A stretch of 64,000 bases of DNA from JALZAQ01 sp038253885 (lineage in GTDB: Bacteria; Gemmatimonadota; Gemmatimonadetes; Gemmatimonadales; Gemmatimonadaceae), in the NCBI GenBank assembly GCA_038253885.1, contig JBBSGP010000010.1, forward strand, positions 25,715 to 89,714, given 5' to 3'. This document shows positions 47,463 to 56,479 of this stretch, one piece after another. Numbering within the stretch: position 1 is the stretch's first letter; each line of letters starts with the position of its first letter. The translations under genes were made by a program, and so were the position numbers. Below the pieces are notes generated by a model that saw only the letters and a program-made list of their open reading frames with translations, had not been told where the DNA came from and ran no database searches.

Positions 47463-48694
47463 GCGAGCCGCGCCTTCCGGGTCCGGTGGAGGAGTTCATC
47501 CAGCGCTACGCGCAGGGCGATCCGTCGACCGTCCTCGCGCTCCGAGCGCTGGTCGAGACCGCGGGCGAGACGGGGACGGTCGCTTTCACCGACGTCTCGA
47601 TTCGCTATCGCGATGACTATCTCGAGCTGGTCCGCCAGCAGGGACGGGATGCCGCACATGAGGCCGGCCGGCTGGGACTGGACGAGGTTCGCTCTCACCT
47701 CGCCACGTCCGTCTTCCCCCGGCTCGCGCGCGATCGGCTGATCGTCCTGCCGCCCGGCGCCCTCGGCCCCGGCTCGAAGATTCGAATCGCGGACGAGCAG
47801 TGGAAGGCGCTGCAGCCGTTCCGGCAGGAGGCGGCGCGCGCCCTCCGGCACACGGCCGAGCATCCGACGGTCTCGGGCTCGCATCCCGTGGTCGATCCGT
47901 CCGCGCGGACGGGGTTGCCGGGTCGCCAGAGCGTGCTCGAGGCGACAGGGCTGGTAAAGACGTACCGGCGCCGCCGGGTCGTCAACGACGTGGCTCTGCG
48001 GCTGCAGCAGGGAGAAATCGTCGGACTTCTCGGACCCAACGGGGCAGGGAAGACGACGACTTTCTACATGATCGTCGGGCTCATCCCTCCCCAGGAGGGG
48101 CGGATCCTCCTGGATCAGGTGGACATCACGGAGATGCCGATGTACAAGCGAGCCCGCCTGGGCATCGGCTACCTGTCCCAGGAGCCGTCGATCTTCCGCA
48201 AGCTCACGGTCGAGCAGAACATCCTCGCCATTCTCGAGACCCTCCCGCTGTCGGGTGGCCAGCGCCGGGCACGGCTGGAGAAGCTGCTCGACGAGCTGAG
48301 CATCAAGCATCTTCGTCAGAATCGCGCCTACTCGCTGTCAGGCGGAGAGCGCCGCCGCCTCGAGATCACACGCGCGCTCGTCACCGAGCCCAAGTTCATG
48401 ATGCTGGACGAGCCGTTCGCGGGCGTCGACCCGATCGCGGTACACGACATCCAGTCCATCGTCGCGGGATTGCGGCACCGGGGTATCGGGGTTCTCATTA
48501 GCGATCACAACGTCGAGCAGACGCTGGATATCGTGGACCGGGCTTATATCATGTTCGACGGACAGGTCAAGGTCTCGGGCGCCGTGCGCGAGCTGGTGTT
48601 CGATGATACTGTCGCGAGGATCTATCTCGGTCCCACGCTCACGGCGCGGCTGCGTGCGCGATACACGTCATCCGAGCGCGGAGACGCAGCCTGA
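47459..48694 (+). CDS. lptB: LPS export ABC transporter ATPase with long N-terminal extension
   Basis: Drives LPS extraction with LptFG. The ATPase part (residues ~159-411) is standard LptB: Walker A GPNGAGKTTT (192-201), Q-loop GYLSQEPSIFRKLTVEQN, signature LSGGERRRLEI, Walker B KFMMLDEPFAGVDP. It is preceded by ~158 residues absent from normal ~240-residue LptB, starting SEPRLPGPVEEFIQRY. An internal GTG near 47932 could start a short LptB but has no ribosome-binding site, and the upstream part is coding in quality. lptF and lptG are not in the window. rpoN follows on a one-base overlap. Confidence 0.9.
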   Translation: MSEPRLPGPVEEFIQRYAQGDPSTVLALRALVETAGETGTVAFTDVSIRYRDDYLELVRQQGRDAAHEAGRLGLDEVRSHLATSVFPRLARDRLIVLPPGALGPGSKIRIADEQWKALQPFRQEAARALRHTAEHPTVSGSHPVVDPSARTGLPGRQSVLEATGLVKTYRRRRVVNDVALRLQQGEIVGLLGPNGAGKTTTFYMIVGLIPPQEGRILLDQVDITEMPMYKRARLGIGYLSQEPSIFRKLTVEQNILAILETLPLSGGQRRARLEKLLDELSIKHLRQNRAYSLSGGERRRLEITRALVTEPKFMMLDEPFAGVDPIAVHDIQSIVAGLRHRGIGVLISDHNVEQTLDIVDRAYIMFDGQVKVSGAVRELVFDDTVARIYLGPTLTARLRARYTSSERGDAA

Positions 48695-50181
48695 TGCGAG
48701 CCGGCATTTCCCAGCACACCCAGCTGAAGCAGGAGATCAAGATCAATCCACGCCTGTATCAGGCGATGGATCTGCTCTACATGCCCCTGCTCGACCTCCA
48801 GCAGCACCTCAAGCAGGAGCTGCTGAATAATCCGTTCCTCGAGATGGTGGAGCCGGAAGAGGACGAGGAGGACGAGGAGAATCAGCCGACCGCCGAGGAG
48901 CAGGCCAACGAGTCGGACGAGAAGAAGAACGACGAGATCGATTGGGAGGAGATCCTTCTCAACGGCTTCGATGCCGGCGGCCGGCAGGAGGAGCACGAGG
49001 AGAAGGAGTACTACGAGCCCGTCACCGTCGATACACGGGATCTGAGCGACCACCTGCGCGAGCAGATCGACCTGCTCGATCTGAACGATCGCCAGCGGCT
49101 GTTGGCCGACGAGTTCATCGGGAACATCAGCGAGGATGGCTACCTCTCGTGGGGGGCCGAGGACGCGCCGCACCGCGACCCGCTCGAGGACGTGCTCGCG
49201 AGCATCAACGAGCTGGTTCAGGAAACGAGCGAGCGAGCGGGACGCGACGATTTTCCCCTCTACACGCAGCAGGAAGCGGAGCAGATGCTCCGCATCATCC
49301 AGAGCCTCGACCCGCCGGGTGTCGGCGCGCGCGATCTGCGAGAGTGTCTGCTGCTCCAGCTCCGCGAGGCGGGGCTGGAGCAATCGGTGCCGTTCCGGCT
49401 CGTGCGCGATTGCTTCGATGAGCTCATCAACCACCGGTGGAGCGAGATCTCGAAGCGCTTCGGCATCAGCCCGGTGGATGTCCAGAAAGCCGCCGATGAG
49501 ATCGCGAAGCTCGACCCGAAACCGGGCCTCGTCTACAGCAGCTCCGGCGACAATTACATCATCCCCGACCTGGTGGTGGATAAGGTCGACGGGAAGTACC
49601 ACATCTTCCTCAATGACGCGAACCTTCCCCGGCTCAAGCTGAGCAAGGCGTACCAGGAGATCGCCCGGGACAAGAAGAAGTTCGACGGCGAGAACAAGGA
49701 GTTCATCTCCAACAAGCTCAACTCCGCCAACTGGATGATCCAGGCGATCGAGCAGCGCAGGCAGACCATGCTCAAGGTGATGAACTTCATCGTGGACCGG
49801 CAGCGCGACTTCTTCGAGAAAGGCGTGCAGTTCCTCAAGCCCCTCACGCTGCGCGAGGTGGCGGAGGTGATCAGCATGCACGAGTCCACGGTGAGCCGGG
49901 TGACGAACGAGAAGTACGTGCAGACGCCACGCGGGGTTCTGCCGCTCAAGTTCTTCTTCTCCTCCGGGCTCTCGACGACAGCCGGCGAGGATGTCTCGGC
50001 GCGCGGGATCAAGGCGCAGATCGAGAAGCTCGTCTCGGACGAGGATCCGAAACGACCGCTGACCGACCAGGCGATCGTCAACATCCTCAAGGAGAGCGGC
50101 GTGCAGATCGCGCGCCGCACCGTGGCCAAGTACCGGGATCAGCTGGGGGTGTTGTCGGCGCGCATGCGGAAGCGCGTATGA
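48694..50181 (+). CDS. rpoN: RNA polymerase sigma-54 factor
   Basis: Alternative sigma factor needing enhancer-binding activators. 495 residues. Region I is glutamine/leucine-rich (QHTQLKQEIKINPRLYQAMDLL...), region II an acidic stretch (~55-85), the core-binding region is ~110-290, and the DNA-binding part ends with the RpoN box ARRTVAKYR. Its helix-turn-helix lies around LTLREVAEVISMHESTVSRVTNEK. lptB-rpoN adjacency is common in diderm bacteria. None of the promoters noted here is of -24/-12 type. Confidence 0.96.
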   Translation: MRAGISQHTQLKQEIKINPRLYQAMDLLYMPLLDLQQHLKQELLNNPFLEMVEPEEDEEDEENQPTAEEQANESDEKKNDEIDWEEILLNGFDAGGRQEEHEEKEYYEPVTVDTRDLSDHLREQIDLLDLNDRQRLLADEFIGNISEDGYLSWGAEDAPHRDPLEDVLASINELVQETSERAGRDDFPLYTQQEAEQMLRIIQSLDPPGVGARDLRECLLLQLREAGLEQSVPFRLVRDCFDELINHRWSEISKRFGISPVDVQKAADEIAKLDPKPGLVYSSSGDNYIIPDLVVDKVDGKYHIFLNDANLPRLKLSKAYQEIARDKKKFDGENKEFISNKLNSANWMIQAIEQRRQTMLKVMNFIVDRQRDFFEKGVQFLKPLTLREVAEVISMHESTVSRVTNEKYVQTPRGVLPLKFFFSSGLSTTAGEDVSARGIKAQIEKLVSDEDPKRPLTDQAIVNILKESGVQIARRTVAKYRDQLGVLSARMRKRV

Positions 50182-50200
50182 CAGGGCACCACCGGTGACG

Positions 50201-51211
50201 ATGGCGGCGCTCGGCACTCAGGCCACGCTTCCGCTCGCGGAACGACCGGAGACGGGTGTCGATGTCAGCGTGCTCGTGCCGGCCAAGGATGAAGCGGAGA
50301 ATCTGCCGCTCTTCATGGAGCAGGCCGGGGCGGCATTCGCGAGCGATTCCGCCCACCGCTACGAGGTGATCGTCGTCGACGATGGATCGAGCGACGGGAG
50401 CTGGCAGCTGCTCCAGACTATGGCGGCCCGCTATCCGTTTCTCCGCGCGGTGAGACATCGCAATCGACGCGGGATCGCGGACGCGCTCCGCACCGGCTAT
50501 CTGCACGCCCGCGGCCAGGTGCTCGTTTTCTATCCGGCCGATCTGCAATACAAGCCGGAGGACATTCCCCGTCTCGCCGCGCCGGTTCTGTCGGGGGACT
50601 CGGACATGGTGACTGGCTTCAAGACGGGGAAGTACGAGAAGGCTTTCGTCTCACGGATCTACAACGGGTTGAGCCGGGCGCTGTTCGACGTCCCCGTCAA
50701 AGACCTCAATTCGGTGAAGGCGTATCGGCGGGAGATCATGGATGCTCTTCCGGTGCGACCCGACTGGCACCGCTACATGATCGTGATCGCGGCCGCGCAG
50801 GGGTTTTCGGTGGCCGAGATCCCCATGCCCCTCTATCCGCGGCACGCCGGGAAATCGAAGTTCGGGATCGGCCGCATTCCCGTCGGCGTGCTGGACATGC
50901 TGTCCGTCTGGTTCGAGTTGCGATTCGCGCCGAAACCCCTGCTGCTCTTTGGCATGATGGGAGTGGCGCTGTTCGCGCTCGGCGTGACCACCGGCGTGAT
51001 TGCCATCGCCATCCGGGTGTTTGGCGGAGTCGGATTCCGACCGCTCCTCAACCTGATCGAGATCTCCGTGATCACCGGCGTCGTGCTGTTCGTGGGGGGC
51101 CTCGTCGGCGAGATGATCGCCGGCCAGCGCGCCGAGATGCGGGAGCTGCGCCGGCGCCTCGACGAGCTGAGCGCGCGCTCGCTCGGCGGTGGCGGCGATC
51201 GCGCGCGCTGA
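50201..51211 (+). CDS. Glycosyltransferase family 2 with two C-terminal membrane helices
   Basis: 336 residues from the ATG at 50201; a GTG two codons earlier is possible. GT-A signatures: VSVLVPAKDEAENL, VIVVDDGSSDGS, and FYPADLQYKPEDIP in place of the usual DADLQ, the acidic aspartate being kept. Helices at ~249-273 and ~288-307 anchor it, the topology of DPM1/GtrB-type enzymes that charge polyprenyl phosphate with a sugar. Probably acts on the cytoplasmic face for envelope glycans. Sugar unknown. Confidence 0.82.
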   Translation: MAALGTQATLPLAERPETGVDVSVLVPAKDEAENLPLFMEQAGAAFASDSAHRYEVIVVDDGSSDGSWQLLQTMAARYPFLRAVRHRNRRGIADALRTGYLHARGQVLVFYPADLQYKPEDIPRLAAPVLSGDSDMVTGFKTGKYEKAFVSRIYNGLSRALFDVPVKDLNSVKAYRREIMDALPVRPDWHRYMIVIAAAQGFSVAEIPMPLYPRHAGKSKFGIGRIPVGVLDMLSVWFELRFAPKPLLLFGMMGVALFALGVTTGVIAIAIRVFGGVGFRPLLNLIEISVITGVVLFVGGLVGEMIAGQRAEMRELRRRLDELSARSLGGGGDRAR

Positions 51212-51214
51212 CTC

Positions 51215-52387
51215 GTGCGGGTGCTCTTTCTGGCGCATTCGTTCCCGCGCCACGCCGGCGACCTGGCCGGCTCGTTCGTTCTGCGGCTGGCACATGCGCT
51301 GCAATTCTCGGAGGGAGTGACGGTGCACGTCATCGCTCCGGCATCTGCCGGATCGCCGTCGCGCGATGACTTCGAGGGCGTGACCGTGCAGCGTTACCGA
51401 TATGCTCCCCGGTCGCTGGAGACCCTGGCCTATACCGGCACCATGGCAAGCGCCACGGCGTCGTGGAAGGGACGGGCGGCGCTTCTTGGACTGGTGAGCG
51501 CCCAGCTCGCGGCCGCGCGCTCGGCCCGCCGGCAATTCCGGCCCGACCTCATCCACGCTCACTGGTGGTTTCCCGCCGGGGTCATCGCGAGTTTGGTAGC
51601 AGGGAAGTGGGGGGGGAGAGCAGTGCCGCTCGTCACGACGGCCCACGGCTCCGATGTGCGACTCGGACGACGCGTGAGGGCCGCGCTCCCGATGCTCCGT
51701 CGCGTGGCTGCCCGATCGGCGACGCTGACCACCGTGTCGAGCTGGCTCGCGGACGAGATCCGTGCCCTCGTGCCCGACGCCCGGCTGGAGATTGCTCCGA
51801 TGCCCGCCGATACCGCGCTCTTCTCCCCGGGCAGCCGCCGACGGGGCGACCGGCTGCTGTTCGTCGGCCGGCTCAACGAACAGAAGGGAATCGCGCACCT
51901 CATCTCGGCGATGCCGATGATACCTTCTCGCATCTCACTAGACGTGGCCGGCGAGGGGCCCCTCCTCGCTCCATTGCGGGAGCAGGCCATTCGCGACGGG
52001 TGCGCGTCGCGCATCCGCTGGCTGGGCACGTTGGAGCCGGAGCGGCTGCTCGAGCTCTATCGACAAGCGACGGCCGTGGTGATTCCATCAGTCGATGAGG
52101 GGCTGGGTTTGGTGGCGGTGGAGGCCCTGCTGTGCGAGACACCCGTCATCGCGGCGCGTTCGGGCGGGTTGCCAGACGTGGTGCGCGACGGCGTGACCGG
52201 ACTGCTGGCAGAGCCTGGATCGGCGGCTGCGCTGGCTGCCGCCGTGGACCGGCTGCTGGCAATGCCCGAGGGCGGCGCGACTCTCGGTCAGGTCGGACGG
52301 ACCGCAGCACTCGCCACCTTTTCCCCGCCGGCCGTCGCGCGGCGCTACGCCGACATCTATCGCGCTGCGCTTGGCCGATCGGCGTAG
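51215..52387 (+). CDS. Glycosyltransferase family 4
   Basis: 390-residue GT-B enzyme with retaining-type features: FLAHSFPRHAGDLAGSFV at the N-terminus, HAHWWFPAG and TTAHGSDV in the acceptor domain, and a donor domain with LLFVGRLNEQKGI, and the PSVDEGLGLVAVEALLCETPVIA block that holds the E-x7-E-type motif. GTG start three bases after the previous stop. Likely part of exopolysaccharide or LPS assembly with its neighbours. Confidence 0.88.
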   Translation: MRVLFLAHSFPRHAGDLAGSFVLRLAHALQFSEGVTVHVIAPASAGSPSRDDFEGVTVQRYRYAPRSLETLAYTGTMASATASWKGRAALLGLVSAQLAAARSARRQFRPDLIHAHWWFPAGVIASLVAGKWGGRAVPLVTTAHGSDVRLGRRVRAALPMLRRVAARSATLTTVSSWLADEIRALVPDARLEIAPMPADTALFSPGSRRRGDRLLFVGRLNEQKGIAHLISAMPMIPSRISLDVAGEGPLLAPLREQAIRDGCASRIRWLGTLEPERLLELYRQATAVVIPSVDEGLGLVAVEALLCETPVIAARSGGLPDVVRDGVTGLLAEPGSAAALAAAVDRLLAMPEGGATLGQVGRTAALATFSPPAVARRYADIYRAALGRSA

Positions 52388-53309
52388 TCTTCTCCGCATC
52401 GGGCAGTGGGCGCTCACCGCGATCGTCATCGGCTTCGTCATCTCCCGATTTCCGCCGGTTGGGGACCTGCGGGCCGCCATGGCGCGCGCCCATCCGTCCG
52501 TGCCCGCGCTACTCGGCTCGTGCGTGATCGTCCTGGCGACCTACGCCCTGCTCGTCGAGAGCTGGCGCATCGTCCTGGCCGGCTGGGGATACGATCTGCC
52601 ATTCGGGGAAGCCGCCCGCATCTGGACCATCTCGAACCTCGGCAAGTACGTTCCGGGAAAAGTGTGGGCGATGGGCACGATGGCGGTGATGGCACAGCGC
52701 CGGGGCGTCTCCGGAGTCGCCGCGGCGGGCTCGGCGGTGGTCGTCACTCTCGTGAATACACTCACCGGCTTCGTGGTCGTGCTCGCAATGGGCGCTCGCG
52801 TGCTGCCCTACGATCGAAGGATCTGGTATCTGGTGGTCGCGGCCGGTTGCGCTGGTATGGTTCTGCTGCCTCCGTACCTTCCGGAGCTCGGCCGATTGGT
52901 GGGGAGGGTAGCCCGACGACCCATCGAGATCCCGCAGCTGCCCGCGCGATCCGTGATTGTCGCCGCGGCGGCGAGCGCCGTGGCCTGGATCGCCTATGGG
53001 ATCGCCTTCCGCGTCTTCACCGTCGGGGTGCTGGGCGGCGCGACTGGCGCGACATCTCTCTACATCGCAGTTTTCACGGGTTCGTATCTGATCGGCTTCA
53101 TCATGCTCTTCGCGCCCGCGGGCGCGGGGGTGCGCGAGGGAGCGATGCTGACCGCGCTGACGGCTGCCGGCGTCCCCACTGATTCCGCGGCCATCCTCGT
53201 CATCACCTCCCGCGTCTGGCTCACGGTGCTCGAAGTACTTCCCGCGACTTTCTTCCTGGCGCTCCGCCGCGAGCCCCGAGGCATTCAGGATGCCGACTCC
53301 GCGAGCTAG
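52371..53309 (+). CDS. LPG-synthase-type/UPF0104 multi-pass membrane protein
   Basis: 312 residues with about eight membrane helices and no soluble domain. The segment ARIWTISNLGKYVPGKVWAMG is the hallmark of the lysylphosphatidylglycerol synthase transmembrane (UPF0104) family, in which members next to glycosyltransferases are often lipid-linked sugar handlers; GFIMLFAPAGAGVREGAML is a second conserved block. TTG start overlapping the GT4 gene by 17 bases is the only in-frame option giving this N-terminus. No synthase catalytic domain is present, so lysyl-transfer is unlikely. Confidence 0.72.
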   Translation: MADRRSLLRIGQWALTAIVIGFVISRFPPVGDLRAAMARAHPSVPALLGSCVIVLATYALLVESWRIVLAGWGYDLPFGEAARIWTISNLGKYVPGKVWAMGTMAVMAQRRGVSGVAAAGSAVVVTLVNTLTGFVVVLAMGARVLPYDRRIWYLVVAAGCAGMVLLPPYLPELGRLVGRVARRPIEIPQLPARSVIVAAAASAVAWIAYGIAFRVFTVGVLGGATGATSLYIAVFTGSYLIGFIMLFAPAGAGVREGAMLTALTAAGVPTDSAAILVITSRVWLTVLEVLPATFFLALRREPRGIQDADSAS

Positions 53310-55764
53310 TCGCGCCCACGCTCCCTCTGACCGGCCCTCCCCCGACCGTACGCCCGCGGCGCTTCCGGCGCCGCGCTTCGCGCTGGGGTGGGCGGCGCTC
53401 GTCTACGCGCTCTGCACGCTGGCGCTCGGCTTCCCCGCACTCGGCGGCAAGTTCCTGGTGACGACGGCGAGCGACCAGTACATGGCCGGCTACGCGTTCC
53501 GGGAATTCGGTGCCAGCACGTTGCACCAGACGGGTAGCTTCGCGCTCTGGAACCCGTACCTGTTTGGCGGTCTGCCCTACGTCGCCGCGATGCACGGCGA
53601 CATCTTCTATCCGACGTTCGTGCTGCGAATGCTCCTTCCGACGGACGTCGCGATGACGTGGGGGTTCATGCTCCACGTCTTTCTCGCCGGCCTCTTCACT
53701 TATCTCTTTCTGCGCGCTTGGGGCTTCGGATTCGTGGCGGCGCTGTCGGGCGGCGTCGCGTACATGATGAGCGGCGCGGTGGCGGGGCTGGTCTCGCCAG
53801 GCCATGATGGCAAGCTCTACATCACGGCTCTGTTTCCGCTCGCACTCTGGATGGTTCTGCGGGCCATCCGCGATGGGCGGAACAGCGCGTACGGCCTGTT
53901 GGCGATCGTCGTGGGTCTGGCCGTTCTCACCCCTCATCCGCAGCTCCTGCAGTACCTGTTGCTCGGTGCTGGCGCGTTCGCCCTGTCCGTGGCTTTCGGC
54001 TCTCCGGACGTGGGCGGGACAGCGGAAGCGGAGCGGCTGACGAGGAACGTCGCGGTGCGCCGCCTGGCACTCGCGGCGGCCGCCGTCGTGCTTGGACTCG
54101 CGATCGGCGCGATCCAGTACCTGCCCGTGCGTGAATACGTGCCCTGGTCTCCTCGTGCCGGCGGTCGCGGATACGAGTACGCCACGACTTTCTCGCTGCC
54201 GTTCGAGGAGATCATCAACTTCTACCTGCCGCAATTTTCCGGCATCCTCGCGCGATACTGGGGGCGCAACAACATCCACCTGCACAGCGACTACGCCGGC
54301 GTGGTCGCACTGCTTCTGGCGGCCGCCGCCTTCGGCAAGGGAAGTGGACGGGTCGCGTTCCGGAGGTTCTGGGCAGCCACGCTCGTTGTGACGATGCTCT
54401 GGGCGTTGGGCGGGTCCACGCCGTTCTACCACATCGTGTACACACTCGTGCCCGGGACAAAGTATTTCCGCGCACCGAGCACGATTCTCTATCTCGTCTC
54501 CTTCTCGATCGCCATGCTGGCGGCCGTCGGAGTGGAGCGGATCGTCGCCCGGCAGATCAGTGCTCGCTATTTCATGGGATGGATGATCGCCGGCGGGGTC
54601 GTCGCGCTGCTGGCGACCGTCGGCCTGTTCGGCAACATCGCGCAAGCTGTCGCCCTTCCAGGACGTGTCGAGTTGGCCATGGCCAACGCGTCCGCGGTGA
54701 TCGCTGGCGCCTGGCGCTCATTTCTCTTCGTCGCGCTCGCTGCGGGACTCGGCCTGGCGTGGACACGCGACCGGGTTCCGGCGCGAATCGTGGTCTATGG
54801 CCTGGTGATGCTTCTGGCTGTCGATTCGTGGAGCGTCCTCCGCCAGTACTGGGGCTTCTCACCGCCGGCGTCGGTGATCTTCGCGAGCGACCCGACGCTG
54901 GACTATCTGAAGCGGCAGCCCCAACCGGCGCGCGTACTGGCATTCCCGTTGTCGGAGGACATGACCTGGCACGATCCGTTTCTGAGGTTGGACGGGCTGA
55001 TGGTCCAGCGCATCCGATCGGCCACGGGCTATCATGGGAACGAGCTGGCACGCTACCAGCAGCTCGCTGGAGAAGATCAGGGCTATGCGAAGGCGCTTCT
55101 CGATCCGGGCTTCTGGCACATCGCGAATGTGCGCTATCTGCTGACGAACGTCACCGACATCCCGAAGGCCGCCGAGCTCGCTCCGCTCCAGGGCGCGAAG
55201 CGGGTGGTGGGTCCGGTGAAGGATGCAGCCGGGAGTACCGTGTCGCTCTTCCAGGTCCCGGGGGACAATCCGCCGGCGTGGATCACGCCGGTGATCGTCA
55301 AGGCGCCTGACGATGAGATTCTGCCGACGCTGTCTGACCCTCGGTTCGACCCTCGTCGCTATGCGCTCGTCGACACGTCGTCGCGGGCCCCATCCCGCGA
55401 GATCTCCTCTCCGCCCGAGCCACTCCCGATCACGGCGACGGTAGGCCGGTACGATCCCGGCCACATCCAGGTGAGCCTGGGCGCTCCGGCGCCGTCGGGC
55501 TCGGCGCTGATGGTCAGCGAGAACTACTATCCAGGATGGCGCGCCACAGCCGACGGGAAGGCCGCCGAGGTGACCCGGGCCGACTATTCCTTCATGGCAG
55601 TCGTGCTGCCGGTGGGAGCGCGAACTGTCGATCTCTCGTTTCACAATGCGCCATACGAGGCCGGCAGGACCGTCACCCTGGCCGCGCTCCTGATTGCTGG
55701 GCTGACGGCACTCGGTGGGTGGATGGTGGACCGAAGAGAAAGGGGGAGTCCGGCAGGTGGTTGA
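53290..55764 (+). CDS. YfhO-type polytopic membrane protein
   Basis: 824 residues: about 11-13 helices over the first ~520, then an exposed domain (~530-780) and a final helix (~794-815). Layout, the early DQYMAGYAFREFGASTL-type loop and the C-terminal SENYYPGWRATADGKAAEV stretch (strong in this family) match YfhO-like proteins, which are thought to be membrane glycosyltransferases using polyprenyl-phosphate sugars. That fits the polyprenyl-phosphate sugar synthase next door. It overlaps the previous gene by 20 bases and the next by 8. Confidence 0.75.
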   Translation: MPTPRASRAHAPSDRPSPDRTPAALPAPRFALGWAALVYALCTLALGFPALGGKFLVTTASDQYMAGYAFREFGASTLHQTGSFALWNPYLFGGLPYVAAMHGDIFYPTFVLRMLLPTDVAMTWGFMLHVFLAGLFTYLFLRAWGFGFVAALSGGVAYMMSGAVAGLVSPGHDGKLYITALFPLALWMVLRAIRDGRNSAYGLLAIVVGLAVLTPHPQLLQYLLLGAGAFALSVAFGSPDVGGTAEAERLTRNVAVRRLALAAAAVVLGLAIGAIQYLPVREYVPWSPRAGGRGYEYATTFSLPFEEIINFYLPQFSGILARYWGRNNIHLHSDYAGVVALLLAAAAFGKGSGRVAFRRFWAATLVVTMLWALGGSTPFYHIVYTLVPGTKYFRAPSTILYLVSFSIAMLAAVGVERIVARQISARYFMGWMIAGGVVALLATVGLFGNIAQAVALPGRVELAMANASAVIAGAWRSFLFVALAAGLGLAWTRDRVPARIVVYGLVMLLAVDSWSVLRQYWGFSPPASVIFASDPTLDYLKRQPQPARVLAFPLSEDMTWHDPFLRLDGLMVQRIRSATGYHGNELARYQQLAGEDQGYAKALLDPGFWHIANVRYLLTNVTDIPKAAELAPLQGAKRVVGPVKDAAGSTVSLFQVPGDNPPAWITPVIVKAPDDEILPTLSDPRFDPRRYALVDTSSRAPSREISSPPEPLPITATVGRYDPGHIQVSLGAPAPSGSALMVSENYYPGWRATADGKAAEVTRADYSFMAVVLPVGARTVDLSFHNAPYEAGRTVTLAALLIAGLTALGGWMVDRRERGSPAGG

Positions 55765-56479
55765 GCGCCCCCTCGTCGTCGTTCCGACCTACAACGAGCG
55801 AGAGAACATCGCCAAGCTCATCGAGGTGGTGCTGTCGCTGGACCCACCGTTCGACATACTCGTGGTGGACGACGGATCACCCGATGGGACGGGAGCGATC
55901 GTGGATGACGCGGCTTCCCGGGACTCTCGAGTCCACATCCTGCATCGCGCTGGAAAGATGGGCCTCGGCACGGCCTACCTGGCGGGGTTTCGATGGGCGC
56001 TGGAACGGGACTATGCTTTCGTTTTCGAGATGGACGCGGACTTCTCACACGATCCGGGGCACCTGCCTCAGCTACTGCTAGCGGCCCGTGACGCCGACAT
56101 CGTCCTCGGCTCTCGATACCGGGATGGCAAGGTGACAGTGGTGAACTGGCCGATGACTCGGCTCATGCTGAGCTACGGTGCCAACATCTATGCGCGCTTC
56201 GTCACTGGGCTGCCGCTGTTCGATGCCACCGGCGGGTTCAAATGCTTCCGGCGGAAAGTGCTGGAGGCTATCGATCTAAATGCAGTGAAATCAAACGGTT
56301 ATGCGTTTCAGATCGAGATGAGCTTCAGGGCATGGCGCAAGGGCTTCCGGCTCAACGAGATCCCGATCGTCTTCACCGACCGCACCGAGGGGCAGAGCAA
56401 GATGTCGGGGAAGATCGTTCGCGAGGCGATCTTCATGGTGTGGCGGCTCCGCTGGTGGGCGATCAGCGGCAAGGTCTGA
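55757..56479 (+). CDS. Polyprenol monophosphomannose synthase-like GT2
   Basis: 240 residues, the length of soluble DPM1-type enzymes. VVPTYNERENIAKLIE, VVDDGSPDGTGAIVDD, and EMDADFSHDPGHLP carry the donor and metal aspartates; LVVNWPMTRLMLSYGANIYARF and FDATGGFKCFRRKVLEAIDL are typical for polyprenol-phosphate mannose synthases; no C-terminal helices. GTG at 55757 lies seven bases before the preceding stop and has GGGGGAG upstream. The product likely feeds the YfhO-type protein. The substrate could also be glucose. Confidence 0.85.
   Translation: MVERPLVVVPTYNERENIAKLIEVVLSLDPPFDILVVDDGSPDGTGAIVDDAASRDSRVHILHRAGKMGLGTAYLAGFRWALERDYAFVFEMDADFSHDPGHLPQLLLAARDADIVLGSRYRDGKVTVVNWPMTRLMLSYGANIYARFVTGLPLFDATGGFKCFRRKVLEAIDLNAVKSNGYAFQIEMSFRAWRKGFRLNEIPIVFTDRTEGQSKMSGKIVREAIFMVWRLRWWAISGKV

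Noticed and set aside
52371..53309. Lysylphosphatidylglycerol synthase (MprF)
   Set aside because: Only the membrane domain is present; the catalytic lysyl-transferase domain is missing, so no such activity is claimed.
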